In this document: positions 16,892 through 25,673 of the stretch, one piece after another
How the letters are laid out: every line of letters begins with the position of its first letter
How positions within the stretch are numbered: the stretch's first letter is position 1
Notes under the pieces: generated by a model
What the model was told of the DNA's origin: nothing
The model's database searches: none
Seen by the model: only the letters and a program-made list of their open reading frames with translations
Position numbers and translations under genes: made by a program
Assembly: GCF_006151805.1 (NCBI RefSeq)
Contig: NZ_VDDA01000016.1
Coordinates: forward strand, 82,233-146,232
Origin: Methylobacterium terricola
Lineage (GTDB): Bacteria; Pseudomonadota; Alphaproteobacteria; Rhizobiales; Beijerinckiaceae
DNA length: 64,000 nucleotides
Direction: 5' to 3'

Positions 16892-19141
16892 GTGACCGAG
16901 AATCGGCCCGACACCCGGTCCGCCAGCCGGCTGACCCAGCTCCGGACCCGCCTGTCCCACGGGATGCTCGGCTTCGACGCCTGGCTGAATGACGGCCTCT
17001 ACAATGGCGGCCGCTCGTTCGGCGAGGCCTATGGCCGCTACGCCGAGAAGATCCAGCGGCGCTTCCGCGTCTCGGGCGTCAAGCGCCTCGTCCTCGACCT
17101 CGCGAGCGAGGGCGTGACCCTCGGCCTCGCCGGCGGCGTGGTGATGCTGACGCTGGCGCAATCGGCGTTCAACCAGACCAGCGAGAACTGGCTCAAGGCG
17201 CCGGACCTCGCGGTCACCTTCCTCGACCGCTACGGCACCGAGGTCGGGCGGCGCGGCATCAAGCACGACGATTCGCTGCGCATCGACGAGTTTCCCGACA
17301 TCCTGGTCAAGGCGTTGATCTCGACCGAGGACCGGCGCTTCTACGAGCATTGGGGCATCGACCCGATCGGGACCCTGCGCGCCGTGACGGTGAACGCGCG
17401 CGGCGGCGGCCATGTCCAGGGCGGCTCCTCGCTGACCCAGCAGCTCGCCAAGAACCTCTTCCTCTCGAACGAGCGCTCGCTCGAGCGCAAGGTCAACGAG
17501 GCGTTCCTGGCGCTCTGGCTCGAATGCCACCTGACCAAGAACGAGATCCTGAAGCTCTACCTCGACCGCGCCTATATGGGCGGCGGCACCTTCGGCGCGG
17601 CAGCCGCGGCGGATTACTATTTCGGCAAGAACCTCAAGGACATCACCCTGCCGGAAGCGGCCATGCTGGCCGGCCTGTTCAAGGCGCCGACGAAATACGC
17701 CCCCCACGTCAACCTGCCGGCGGCCCGCGCCCGGGCGGCGGACGTGCTGCACAACATGGTGGAGGCGGGCTACCTGACGGAGGGCCAGATCCAGTCGGCC
17801 CTGCGCAACCCGGCGACCCCGGTGACCCGCTCGCGCGACATCAGCGCCGACTACTACCTCGACTGGGCCTTCAACGAGGTCAAGAAGCTCGTCGACGACG
17901 GCAAGCTGAAGAAGGAGCGGGTGCTGGTCGTGAAGACCCCGCTCGACCTCGCGATCCAGAAGCGGGCCGACCAGGCGGTGGAGAACGTGCTGCGCCAGTT
18001 CGGCGACGCCTTCGACGTCGAGCAGGCGGCCCTCGTGACCATGGATCCCGACGGCGCGGTGCGGGCGATGGTCGGCGGGGCCGATTACGGCCAGAGCCAG
18101 TTCAACCGCGCCACCGACGCCCTGCGCCAGCCCGGCTCGTCGTTCAAGCCCTACGTCTACGCCGCGGCGCTCGCCACCGGGCAGTGGCGGCCCGAGAGCC
18201 GGGTGGTCGACCGCCCGGTCTGCATCGGCAACTGGTGCCCGGCGAACTATGGCCGCTCGTTTGCCGGCACCGTGCCGCTCTGGGTCGCGGTGGCGAAATC
18301 GATCAACACCATCCCGGTGCAGTTCTCGATCGCCATGGGCAAGCAGCTCGGCGAGACCCACGACGCGAGGGCGGCCAAGCTCGGCCGGGCCAAGATCATC
18401 GAGCTCGCCCATAAGATGGGCATCACCTCGAACCTGGTCGATTCGGTCTCGCTGCCGATCGGCTCGGCCGAGGTGACGGTGCTCGACCAGGCCGCCGGCT
18501 ACTCGGTCTTCGCCAATGGGGGCCGGCGGGCCAAGCCCTACGCGGCGACCGAGATCCGCACCGGCGCCGGCGAGGTGATCTACCGCCACGACACCAGCGA
18601 GGCGCCGCCCGAGCAGCTGCTCTCGACCCGGGTCGTCGCCGACATGAACTTCATGCTCAACAAGGTCGTCGACGAGGGCACCGGCCGCAAGGCGGCGGTC
18701 GAGGGCGTGCGCACCGCCGGCAAGTCCGGCACCACCAACGCCTACCGCGACGCCTGGTTCGTCGGCTATACCGGCAACCTCGTCACCGCGGTCTGGTACG
18801 GCAACGACGACCACTCCTCGACCAAGAACCTGACCGGCGGGTCGCTGCCGGCGATCACCTTCCACGAGGTGATGGCGCCCGCCCACCAGGGCATCGAGAT
18901 CAAGCCGATGCCGGGCTTCGAATCCGACAAGGCCGGCGCCCGCACCGCGCAAGGCCCCACCCCGACCACGCCGCCGCCCGGCGCCCCCGCCGGCGCCCTG
19001 TCGCGGCGCTCCTTCGAGGTGCTGGGCGGTCTCGGCCACCTGTTCCGCTCGGTCGAGAGCCCCCCGCCGGGGCGGGCGGCGTTCAACGTGCTCGACCGGA
19101 CCGGCCAGCCCGCCGGCTCGTCGGGCAAGAGCGGCATCTAG
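16892..19141 (+). CDS. bifunctional penicillin-binding protein 1A (transglycosylase/transpeptidase)
   Basis: This class A PBP is 749 aa. One membrane helix is near residues 75-92 (LGLAGGVVMLTLAQSAF). The GT51 transglycosylase domain follows, with the catalytic Glu near residue 146 in STEDRRFYEHWG and the second motif GGSSLTQQLAKN. The transpeptidase domain has SSFK (Ser near 416), the SIN motif in AKSINTIPVQF and KSGTTNAYRDAW. It polymerises and cross-links peptidoglycan at the membrane. The GTG start follows CCGAGGACCC. The Pro-rich C-terminus is not conserved. It is divergent from the UPF0260 gene over 275 bp that must hold both promoters. Confidence 0.95.
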   Translation: MTENRPDTRSASRLTQLRTRLSHGMLGFDAWLNDGLYNGGRSFGEAYGRYAEKIQRRFRVSGVKRLVLDLASEGVTLGLAGGVVMLTLAQSAFNQTSENWLKAPDLAVTFLDRYGTEVGRRGIKHDDSLRIDEFPDILVKALISTEDRRFYEHWGIDPIGTLRAVTVNARGGGHVQGGSSLTQQLAKNLFLSNERSLERKVNEAFLALWLECHLTKNEILKLYLDRAYMGGGTFGAAAAADYYFGKNLKDITLPEAAMLAGLFKAPTKYAPHVNLPAARARAADVLHNMVEAGYLTEGQIQSALRNPATPVTRSRDISADYYLDWAFNEVKKLVDDGKLKKERVLVVKTPLDLAIQKRADQAVENVLRQFGDAFDVEQAALVTMDPDGAVRAMVGGADYGQSQFNRATDALRQPGSSFKPYVYAAALATGQWRPESRVVDRPVCIGNWCPANYGRSFAGTVPLWVAVAKSINTIPVQFSIAMGKQLGETHDARAAKLGRAKIIELAHKMGITSNLVDSVSLPIGSAEVTVLDQAAGYSVFANGGRRAKPYAATEIRTGAGEVIYRHDTSEAPPEQLLSTRVVADMNFMLNKVVDEGTGRKAAVEGVRTAGKSGTTNAYRDAWFVGYTGNLVTAVWYGNDDHSSTKNLTGGSLPAITFHEVMAPAHQGIEIKPMPGFESDKAGARTAQGPTPTTPPPGAPAGALSRRSFEVLGGLGHLFRSVESPPPGRAAFNVLDRTGQPAGSSGKSGI

Positions 19142-19395
19142 CGCATCGCCCGACGACGCGGAGATTGGCCGGTCGGACGATGCGGCACGATCAAGCACCG
19201 GAAGCAGCGCTCATCGCCAGGTGATCGGGCGGCGCTCTCGCGGGCGCCACGCCCTGCCGTTGCGCCCGTTCGGGGTCCATGCCGGGGAGGAACCGTGCGG
19301 CGGATCGGCCCGGGTCGACGCCCCGACGACCCTTGCGGGGTTCGACGCGTCGCGTGTCGATGCTCCGTGATCGTCGTGCCGGCCGCACGGCACCG

Positions 19396-20259
19396 TCAGC
19401 GCCGCCGCAGCTCGCGCCCGTCGACGCGCTGCCACTGTCCGCGCATCGCGGCGTGCACCGCCATGAGATCACGCAGCGGAACGGCCGGCTGCGGCGGAAA
19501 CCGGTAGAAGTGATACCGGTCGTCGCCCAGCGGCAGCAGGTCATGCCCCGGGAACAGGCCGGGATTGAACATGCCGTAGACGGGGAGGACGATCGTCTTG
19601 GCGTGGGACAGCCACGCGGCGAGCCACGCGAAGGTGCTGATTGACAGCACGATGTTCGACGCCGACCGGATGATCTGAAAGTCCTCCAGGATCCCGTGAT
19701 GCGGCACGATCTCCGCGCGCGGGAACCGGTCCTTCAGCGCGCGCATGTAGATGTTGTCCTCCGTCTGGCCGGTGAAGACCGGCCGCAGCCCGAGATCCTC
19801 GATCACGTCGGCGTAGAAGTCGACGGGGATGACCGTGTAGCCGGGATGCCGCGCATCGAGGATTTCACCGGCCCGAACCGGACACACGACGGCGTCGCCG
19901 TCGAAGACCGGAACCCGAAGGTCCGGCCGGGAGAACAATGCCCTGGCCTGCTCCTTCACGGGAAAATACTCGAGCCGCTGGCCGTATCCGTGCCACTCGA
20001 ACCGGTCGAAGATTCGGTTCTCCGCCAGGTACGCGACGCGCTGCATGTCGACGCGCTGCTCGTCCTCGAGGGCGTACACGGCCTGCGCGGGATCGGCCTC
20101 GATCGGGGGATGCTCGATATTCCAATACGGCATCATGAAGTTCGACAACGTGAGATCGCCGACGAGCGATTTCAGCTTCGCGGCGACCAGATACTGCATC
20201 ATGAGATTAGCGTAATGCGTCGGTATATATTTATGAAAAACAGGGTTACTCGGCATCAT
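19396..20259 (-). CDS. putative glycan-type transferase, fucosyltransferase-like
   Basis: The product is about 287 aa, with no signal peptide or membrane helix. The C-terminal half has the layout of inverting fucosyltransferase-type enzymes: a first Arg-containing strand (AVVCPVRAGEIL), then VDFYADVIEDLGLRPVFTGQ, PHHGILEDFQIIRSASNI, and a final nucleotide-site-like loop LSISTFAWLAAWLSHAKTIV. That arrangement resembles GT11/GT23-like folds, but I do not recognise a named family and the donor sugar is unknown. The start codon is one of two adjacent ATGs preceded by AAGAGG. The gene is divergent from the GT-A gene at 20747. Codon use is a little less GC-extreme than in the surrounding genes. Confidence 0.6.
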   Translation of the reverse strand: MMPSNPVFHKYIPTHYANLMMQYLVAAKLKSLVGDLTLSNFMMPYWNIEHPPIEADPAQAVYALEDEQRVDMQRVAYLAENRIFDRFEWHGYGQRLEYFPVKEQARALFSRPDLRVPVFDGDAVVCPVRAGEILDARHPGYTVIPVDFYADVIEDLGLRPVFTGQTEDNIYMRALKDRFPRAEIVPHHGILEDFQIIRSASNIVLSISTFAWLAAWLSHAKTIVLPVYGMFNPGLFPGHDLLPLGDDRYHFYRFPPQPAVPLRDLMAVHAAMRGQWQRVDGRELRRR

Positions 20260-20746
20260 GAACCTCTTGCTCAGTCTTGTCCGACGGCACTCGGCATCGG
20301 GCGAATCGAACAGCCTTCCACGATCGGCCCGCACCCTGCGGGCAAGCCCTTCCACTTCCCTTCGTTCCGGTTCGACCGGGCCCCCGCGCACCATGTCCGT
20401 GGCACGCGGGTCAGGCTCATGCGCCAGCTTCCATCACAGAGCCGAAGCTGATACGACCCGGATTCCTAACGCAAGGAGGCGTTCTCGCCGGGGCATCTCA
20501 AAAATGCCACGACACCGAGAGCTTTCGACGAAGTCGATGTCGTTGCTGTCTCCGTAGAGGCGGCGAGCCTCTCGATCTTGTGTCGCATTGTGTCGAGAAA
20601 CCGTGCCGCCGGGCCGGAGACTGCGGGCGAAGCGGCCGATGGAGGTCGGGCGTGATCGCTGCCGGCGCCCGCAGGCCAGGACAGGATCCAAGCGCAACCC
20701 GTCGGCAGGTCGCCCTGAGGCCAGCCTGTCAATCCAGGACTACGAG
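20260..20746. other. divergent intergenic spacer between two glycan-type genes
   Basis: 487 bp with no convincing ORF; the frames present are short and Arg/Ser-rich. It must contain the promoters of both divergent genes. I see no strong inverted repeat or clear -35/-10 pair. Confidence 0.5.
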
Positions 20747-21568
20747 ATGAAATCCAAGAATTTCTCGACCGTCGTGGCCATTGCCAAGAACGAAGGCCGC
20801 TACATCGCGGAATGGATCGCCTACAATCTCGCCATCGGCTTCGACCGTATCGTCATTTTCTCGAACGACAGCACCGATGCGATGGACCGGATCGTATCGG
20901 ATATCGCGGCCCTCGATCCGAGGGTCAGCCTGATCGACTGGCCGTCGATCCCGGATACGTCGCCTCAGATCACCGCCTACGCTCACGCTCTGAAGATCGT
21001 CACGACGCCCTGGATCATCTTCCTGGACATCGACGAGTTCCTGCTGCCATTCGCGGATGGCAGCGTGCGGGGATTCCTCGACCGCGTCCCTGCGGACGTC
21101 GCCAGCGTGCACATCAACTGGCGCAATTTCGGCTCGGGCGGGAGGACGTCGCCCGATTACGGTTTCGTCACCAAGACGTTCTTCCACGCGGCCGATCCGG
21201 GCTGGGAGAACCATTGCCATTTCAAGACCTTCGCACGCATCGACCGCGCCACCGACGTTCACATCCACGACATCGGATCGTCGACGGGCCGCCGCGTCCT
21301 GTCCGATTTCCAGGACTTCCAGATGCCCGCGCGCGGCATGGCCAACCGCATCGCCCATGACGGCATTCAGATCAATCACTACCAGTGCAAGACCTATGAC
21401 GAGTTCTGCACCCGCATGATGCGCGGCGATGCGAACTATGCCACCAAACAGCCGCGCGATCATTCGCAACGGCGATTCGAGATTCTCGACCGGAACGAGA
21501 CGGTCGACACGAGAATCAAGATGTTCGAGGCGAAGTTCGATCACGAATACAAGCTGATGCCGATCTGA
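20747..21568 (+). CDS. glycosyltransferase family 2/92-like protein
   Basis: The product is 273 aa. It opens with the GT-A nucleotide-binding strand NFSTVVAIAKNEGRYIAEWI and continues IGFDRIVIFSNDSTDAMDRI. The metal-binding DxD-type motif is in WIIFLDIDEFLLP near residues 96-108. This order matches the Glyco_tranf_2_4/GT92-like group, whose members act on cell-surface glycans. There is no membrane segment, so the enzyme is cytoplasmic or peripheral. The ATG at 20747 is chosen because residues upstream are Arg/Pro-rich. It is likely paired functionally with the divergent transferase gene. Confidence 0.85.
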   Translation: MKSKNFSTVVAIAKNEGRYIAEWIAYNLAIGFDRIVIFSNDSTDAMDRIVSDIAALDPRVSLIDWPSIPDTSPQITAYAHALKIVTTPWIIFLDIDEFLLPFADGSVRGFLDRVPADVASVHINWRNFGSGGRTSPDYGFVTKTFFHAADPGWENHCHFKTFARIDRATDVHIHDIGSSTGRRVLSDFQDFQMPARGMANRIAHDGIQINHYQCKTYDEFCTRMMRGDANYATKQPRDHSQRRFEILDRNETVDTRIKMFEAKFDHEYKLMPI

Positions 21569-21705
21569 AACGTGGCCCGACTCGGTGGAGATCGGCTCCG
21601 CCGGAAGCGCCGCGATCGGGCATCCGAAGCGCGGCATCGCGGACCGGCGCGGGAGCGCAAAAACCCGTTCGACCCCGGCCCGACCTGGGCTAGACACGCC
21701 CCACG

Positions 21706-22434
21706 ATGCTGACCGAGACAGTCGCCCCTCCGGCCTCCGGGCGTGCCGCCTCCCCGGCCCCCCGCCCGGGCCCCCGCCCCCTGCCCCGGCTCCTGCGGGG
21801 GGCCGTGCGGCTGCGCCGCGGCGGCCGCGGCGGCGGGACCGTGGTCCTGGTGCTCTACGCCCTCGCCCTCGGGGCGGGCCTGGGCCTCGCCTCCGCCAAC
21901 TGGGCGACGCGGGGGCGCTACCCGTTCGGGGGCATCGCCCTCAACGCCTGGACGGCCTGGCCGAAGATCGGCTCGCGCGACGCCGACCCCTACGTCCGGG
22001 CGATCCATGCCCGCACCGGCGAGGTGCCGCTGGCGCTGGGCGAGGGCCTGCTCCTCACCGCGATCACCGACGATGCCGGGCGCCGGCTCGATCCGTCCTG
22101 CCGCTACCGCATCGCCGGGGCGACGCCGCCGGCCCGGGCCTGGACCCTGACGGTGGAGCGCGGCCGCCACGCGACGCCGGTCGAGCCGCAGGCCGGCACC
22201 GCTCCGCCGCCGCTGCGGGCCGGGTTCACCTCGACCGAGGTGCTGCGTGACCGCGACGGCCGCTTCGCCATGGCCCTGAGCCCGGACGTGCAGCCCGGCA
22301 ACTGGCTGCCGATGCCGGAGGGCGAGGGCTCGATCCGGCTGGTGCTGCGCCTCTACGACACGCCGGTGGCGGCGAGCACCGGCGTGCTCGAGCGCGAGGG
22401 CGTGCCCTCGATCACCCGGGAGGATTGCCCGTGA
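21706..22434 (+). CDS. DUF1214-domain protein
   Basis: The product is 242 aa. A Pro/Arg-rich cytoplasmic segment precedes one helix (VVLVLYALALGAGLGLASANW). The periplasmic domain that follows has NAWTAWPKIGSRDADPYVRA and the DUF1214 end MALSPDVQPGNWLPMPEGEG, followed by a conserved RLYDTPVA segment. DUF1214 and DUF1254 proteins commonly occur as a pair, and the next gene overlaps this one by 4 nt (GTGA), so the two are translationally coupled. Function is unknown. Confidence 0.88.
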   Translation: MLTETVAPPASGRAASPAPRPGPRPLPRLLRGAVRLRRGGRGGGTVVLVLYALALGAGLGLASANWATRGRYPFGGIALNAWTAWPKIGSRDADPYVRAIHARTGEVPLALGEGLLLTAITDDAGRRLDPSCRYRIAGATPPARAWTLTVERGRHATPVEPQAGTAPPPLRAGFTSTEVLRDRDGRFAMALSPDVQPGNWLPMPEGEGSIRLVLRLYDTPVAASTGVLEREGVPSITREDCP

Positions 22435-23066
22435 CGCCGCTCGGACGCTTCGTCCTCGCCACCCTCTGCGGCCTCGTCCTGGCCGGGATCGTCCACGTCG
22501 CCACGGTGCTGGCGATCCCCTATCTCGCCACCGGCGACGCCTTCGCCCGCTCGCGCGCGACGCTGGCCAACGACACCTCGGTGCTGGTCCATGCCGCCGG
22601 GACGGTCGGACCGGCGGAGCCGGCGCCCCCGCCGGCGAGTTCCGGGCAGCCGGCTCCCGGGCAGCCGGCGCCGGCGCCGGAGGGGTGGCTGCCGCGGCAG
22701 GACCCGGCGGTGGCGGTCGGCATCTGCGCCTACGACCTCGATGACGGCCCGGTGCGGATCACCGCCGAGACCGGCCCGCTGCTCGAGACGATCGCGCTCC
22801 ACGGGCGCAACGGGGCCTATTACGCCATCACCGATCAGGCCGCCTTACGCGGCACGGTCGAGCTCGTGATCATGACGAAGCGCCAGTTCGACGAGGCGCT
22901 CGCCACCGCCGACGAGGACGAGCGCAACCGCGACGTGCGCATCATCGCGCCGAGCCGCGAGGGCTTCGTCAGCGTGCGGGTGCTCGCCGCCCTGCCGAGC
23001 CAGCAGGCCCAGGCCAACGAGGCCGCCCGCTCGGTCTCCTGCACCATCGACGGGCCGGACGAGTAG
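22431..23066 (+). CDS. DUF1254-type membrane-anchored protein
   Basis: The product is about 211 aa. An N-terminal helix (FVLATLCGLVLAGIVHVATVLAIP) is followed by YLATGDAFARSRATLA. A low-complexity Pro/Ala/Gly insert with GQPAP repeats follows, then a conserved DPAVAVGICAYDLDDGPVRI block and LHGRNGAYYAITDQAALRG. The start is the GTG at 22431 overlapping the DUF1214 stop, with GGGAGGATT as ribosome-binding site. The short version of the DUF1254 domain fused to one anchor is typical of alphaproteobacteria. Function is unknown. Confidence 0.82.
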   Translation: MTPLGRFVLATLCGLVLAGIVHVATVLAIPYLATGDAFARSRATLANDTSVLVHAAGTVGPAEPAPPPASSGQPAPGQPAPAPEGWLPRQDPAVAVGICAYDLDDGPVRITAETGPLLETIALHGRNGAYYAITDQAALRGTVELVIMTKRQFDEALATADEDERNRDVRIIAPSREGFVSVRVLAALPSQQAQANEAARSVSCTIDGPDE

Positions 23067-23072
23067 GCCCCG

Positions 23073-23849
23073 TCACCCCTTGCGCACCAGCACCGTCTCG
23101 CCGGGCCCCGGCGGGACGAGGCCGCAGCGGGCCTCGGCATCGGCCGGCAGCAGCGGGCCGAGGAGGGTGCGGCGCGAATCGAGGAAGGCCAGCGCCCGCT
23201 CGGAGGCCACCGCCTCCTCCTCGGGAGCGGCCACCAGCAGATGCTCCAGGGCGTAGCGGTAGGAGGCGGAGCGCGCCCCGGTTTCCAGCCGCACCCAGGC
23301 GATGAGGCAGCGGTTCTCGGCCACCCGCATCGCGGCGCTGCGCACGTCGCGGTCGTCGAGGGTGGTGATGAAGGGCAGGCTCTGCAGCCGCGTCAGATCG
23401 GCCCGCACCACCCGCGACGCCGTCTCGGCGAAGGCCGGGATCAGGCGCCCATCCGCCACGAGATCGTCGGACAGGCGCCGGTAGCGCGAGATCGGGGAGC
23501 GGAACGGCCCGGCGGTGATCGCCTCGTAATAGGCGGAAGGGTCGGAGACGCGCCAGCCGACCGGCAGCACCCGGGCACGGGTGAGGTTGTCGAGGGCGGC
23601 CTCGAACACGCCGCGCTCGCGGGCCGGCATCAGGAAGCGCCAGGCGCGGTCGCGCAAGGCGCGCTCGTCCTCCGTGAAGGGAAACAGCGACGCCGCCTCG
23701 GCCCGCTCGCGCGCGGCCAGCGTGCCGGCGGCGTCGATCAGGCTGTTCCAGGCGGTGGGAGCCGGACGGCCGAAGTCGCCCTGCTGGGCGCAGGCCGCGA
23801 CCAGCGGCAGGGCGAGCAGAAGGGCGGCGCCCGTCCAGCGGGAGCGCAT
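23073..23849 (-). CDS. predicted outer-membrane or periplasmic lipoprotein
   Basis: The product is about 258 aa. A lipoprotein signal (LLLALPLVAACAQQGDFGRP) has the lipobox cysteine near residue 20. The mature part is helical and Arg/Ala-rich (PFTEDERALRDRAWRFLMPA, then SRYRRLSDDLVADGRLIPAF). No family is recognised. The start at 23849 is preferred because the lipobox then sits at the proper distance. It ends 6 nt from the convergent DUF1254 gene and begins 4 nt after the stop of the small gene upstream, so those two form one transcription unit. Confidence 0.75.
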   Translation of the reverse strand: MRSRWTGAALLLALPLVAACAQQGDFGRPAPTAWNSLIDAAGTLAARERAEAASLFPFTEDERALRDRAWRFLMPARERGVFEAALDNLTRARVLPVGWRVSDPSAYYEAITAGPFRSPISRYRRLSDDLVADGRLIPAFAETASRVVRADLTRLQSLPFITTLDDRDVRSAAMRVAENRCLIAWVRLETGARSASYRYALEHLLVAAPEEEAVASERALAFLDSRRTLLGPLLPADAEARCGLVPPGPGETVLVRKG

Positions 23850-23853
23850 GCGC

Positions 23854-24120
23854 TCAGCCCCGGCAGCGCCGTTCCGGCGCGGGCAGGCCGGGCTCGGCAG
23901 CGTCGGGCAGCCTCTCATAGCGCACTCCCGTGAACAGCAGAATCGTGCCGCGGACCGCGTCCGCCGCATGGGCTTCGGTTTCCTGAGAACCGGTCTCCCG
24001 AGAACCGCCCCCGTCGGACGCGGCCTCTTGAAACACGGCCGGGACGCGACCGGCCCGGGGCCGGCTCGCCGCCCGGAACGGGATGATGTCCGCCGAGGAC
24101 CGCCGCTGTAGGCCGACCAT
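23854..24120 (-). CDS. small hypothetical protein upstream of the lipoprotein gene
   Basis: The product is 88 aa (starts MVGLQRRSSADIIPFRAASR). It has a basic N-terminus, a Gly/Ser/Glu-rich middle with SRETGSQETE, and a short hydrophobic stretch (TILLFTGVRYERLPD). The stop is 4 nt from the lipoprotein start, consistent with an operon. It is unrecognised, and could be noncoding, but the ILLFTGVRYE segment resembles conserved residues of short Methylobacterium proteins. Confidence 0.5.
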   Translation of the reverse strand: MVGLQRRSSADIIPFRAASRPRAGRVPAVFQEAASDGGGSRETGSQETEAHAADAVRGTILLFTGVRYERLPDAAEPGLPAPERRCRG

Positions 24121-24409
24121 GTGTGCTCTCCCGCCTCCGCCACATCCCTCCGGGACCGCCGCGCCTCGTGCGGCCTCGCTGGCGGGACGAAACCACGCGC
24201 ATGGTTAATGGACTGTTTCCGGCCGGCGTCGGAGGGAGCGCCGCCGAGGGGCCGGCCGCCCGGCGGCGTAAACCATCGGTGACCGGGCCGGGGCGTCATC
24301 CCCGTTGTCCCCAGGCCCGGGACGGGCCGGTCCCCGCAGCCTTAAGCGTCGCTTTACGCAGAGCCTCGCATTCTGCCGCTCGCCTTCAGTCCTGCGTACC
24401 CGATCGCCC

Positions 24410-25522
24410 ATGGCCCGCTCCGCCGCCGACGCTCCGCCGGACCTCTCCGGCCTCCTCGACCTCGCGCGAGACCGGCGTCTCGACATGAAACCGGTCCTGC
24501 TGCGGGTGCAGACGGACCTGTTTCGTGCCGCGCCCGTCCGGGACGTGTCGACGATCAAGGCCTTCGAGGCCCTGGCCTGCGGGCTGATCCCGACGGTCGA
24601 CGGCGCCACCGCCGAGATCGTCGCCCAGAAGCTCGCCCCGCTCTCCGACACGCCGCAGAGCGTGCTGGCGCTGCTGGCGGCCCATGGCGGCGGCGCCCGC
24701 GACGCGGTGCTGGCGATGAGCCCGGTCCTGTCGACGCCGGTGCTCGACGCCGCCGGCAACGGCCCTGAGCTCGACGCGGTCATCGCCCTGCGCCACGATC
24801 TCGGCCGGGCGGTGGTCGAGGATCTGAGCCTGCGCGACGAGCCGGATGTCGATCTGGCGCTGGCCCGCAACGCCACGGCACCGCTCGCCGGGGCCGCCCT
24901 GGAGCGGCTGGTGGAGCGGGCGCGCCGGCGGTCCGAGCTGGCCGCCCTGCTGCTTGCCCGCGACGATCTGCCCGCCGTCGATCTCGCGCCGCTCTACCTC
25001 CAGGCCGACCGGATGCGCCGGGCGGCGATCCGCGACGGCGTCGCCGCCCGTGCGGCCCTGCGACCGCAAGCCCGGGCCGGGATGCGCGCCGCCGGCGCGG
25101 CGCTGACCGCCTTCGCCGGCCGCGGCGAGCCGGAGCGGTTCGAGGCGGCGCTCGGCGAGGCGCTCGGCATGCCGGGCGTGAGCTTCCGCGCCACCGAGCC
25201 GGAGCGGCGCGATCTCCTGGCGCTGGCGCTGCGGGCCGCCGACCTCGCCGAGGAGGAGGCGGTGTTCATCTTCCTGCGCCTCGATCCGTCGATCGCCCGC
25301 TCGGTCGAGGCGGTGTTCGGCCTGACCGAGCTGTTCCGCGCCATGGACGCCGCCACCGCCCGCGACCTCGTCGCCTCGATCCTCGGCAGCGAGCCCGGGA
25401 TGCGCAAGGCCGCCCCCGAGCAGCACCGCCCGGCCCACGGCCCGGCCTCGCCGCGGATCCGGCCCGCCGCCGCCCCGGCCCTGCGCCCGACCCTGCCGGA
25501 GCGGACCCGCAAGACCCGCTGA
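24410..25522 (+). CDS. DUF2336-domain protein
   Basis: The helical-repeat protein is 370 aa. It fits DUF2336 by length and layout: SGLLDLARDRRLDMKPVLL, then a TPQSVLALLAAHGGGARDAV block and repeated helix pairs such as ERLVERARRRSELAALLLAR. There is no signal peptide or membrane helix. The C-terminal 50 residues are Pro/Arg-rich. DUF2336 is found in alphaproteobacteria and has no assigned function. The ATG at 24410 is preferred because the upstream residues do not match the family. Confidence 0.82.
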   Translation: MARSAADAPPDLSGLLDLARDRRLDMKPVLLRVQTDLFRAAPVRDVSTIKAFEALACGLIPTVDGATAEIVAQKLAPLSDTPQSVLALLAAHGGGARDAVLAMSPVLSTPVLDAAGNGPELDAVIALRHDLGRAVVEDLSLRDEPDVDLALARNATAPLAGAALERLVERARRRSELAALLLARDDLPAVDLAPLYLQADRMRRAAIRDGVAARAALRPQARAGMRAAGAALTAFAGRGEPERFEAALGEALGMPGVSFRATEPERRDLLALALRAADLAEEEAVFIFLRLDPSIARSVEAVFGLTELFRAMDAATARDLVASILGSEPGMRKAAPEQHRPAHGPASPRIRPAAAPALRPTLPERTRKTR

Positions 25523-25673
25523 CACGACCCGCGGCATCGGGAGGGGCTGGGGGCGAGCATGACGGTTTCCCCCTGGTCGTGAAATGGTCTAGGCGTGGCG
25601 CTCCGGACGCCGCGCCGCCGCGACACGGGATGGGCGCGCGACGGGACGACGAGAAACGTCTCGGGAGAGCCTC

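Noticed and set aside
19300..19380. Third copy of the double-palindrome repeat
   Set aside because: The region contains TTCGACGCGTCG-like fragments but not the full palindromes or linker, so the resemblance is only partial.
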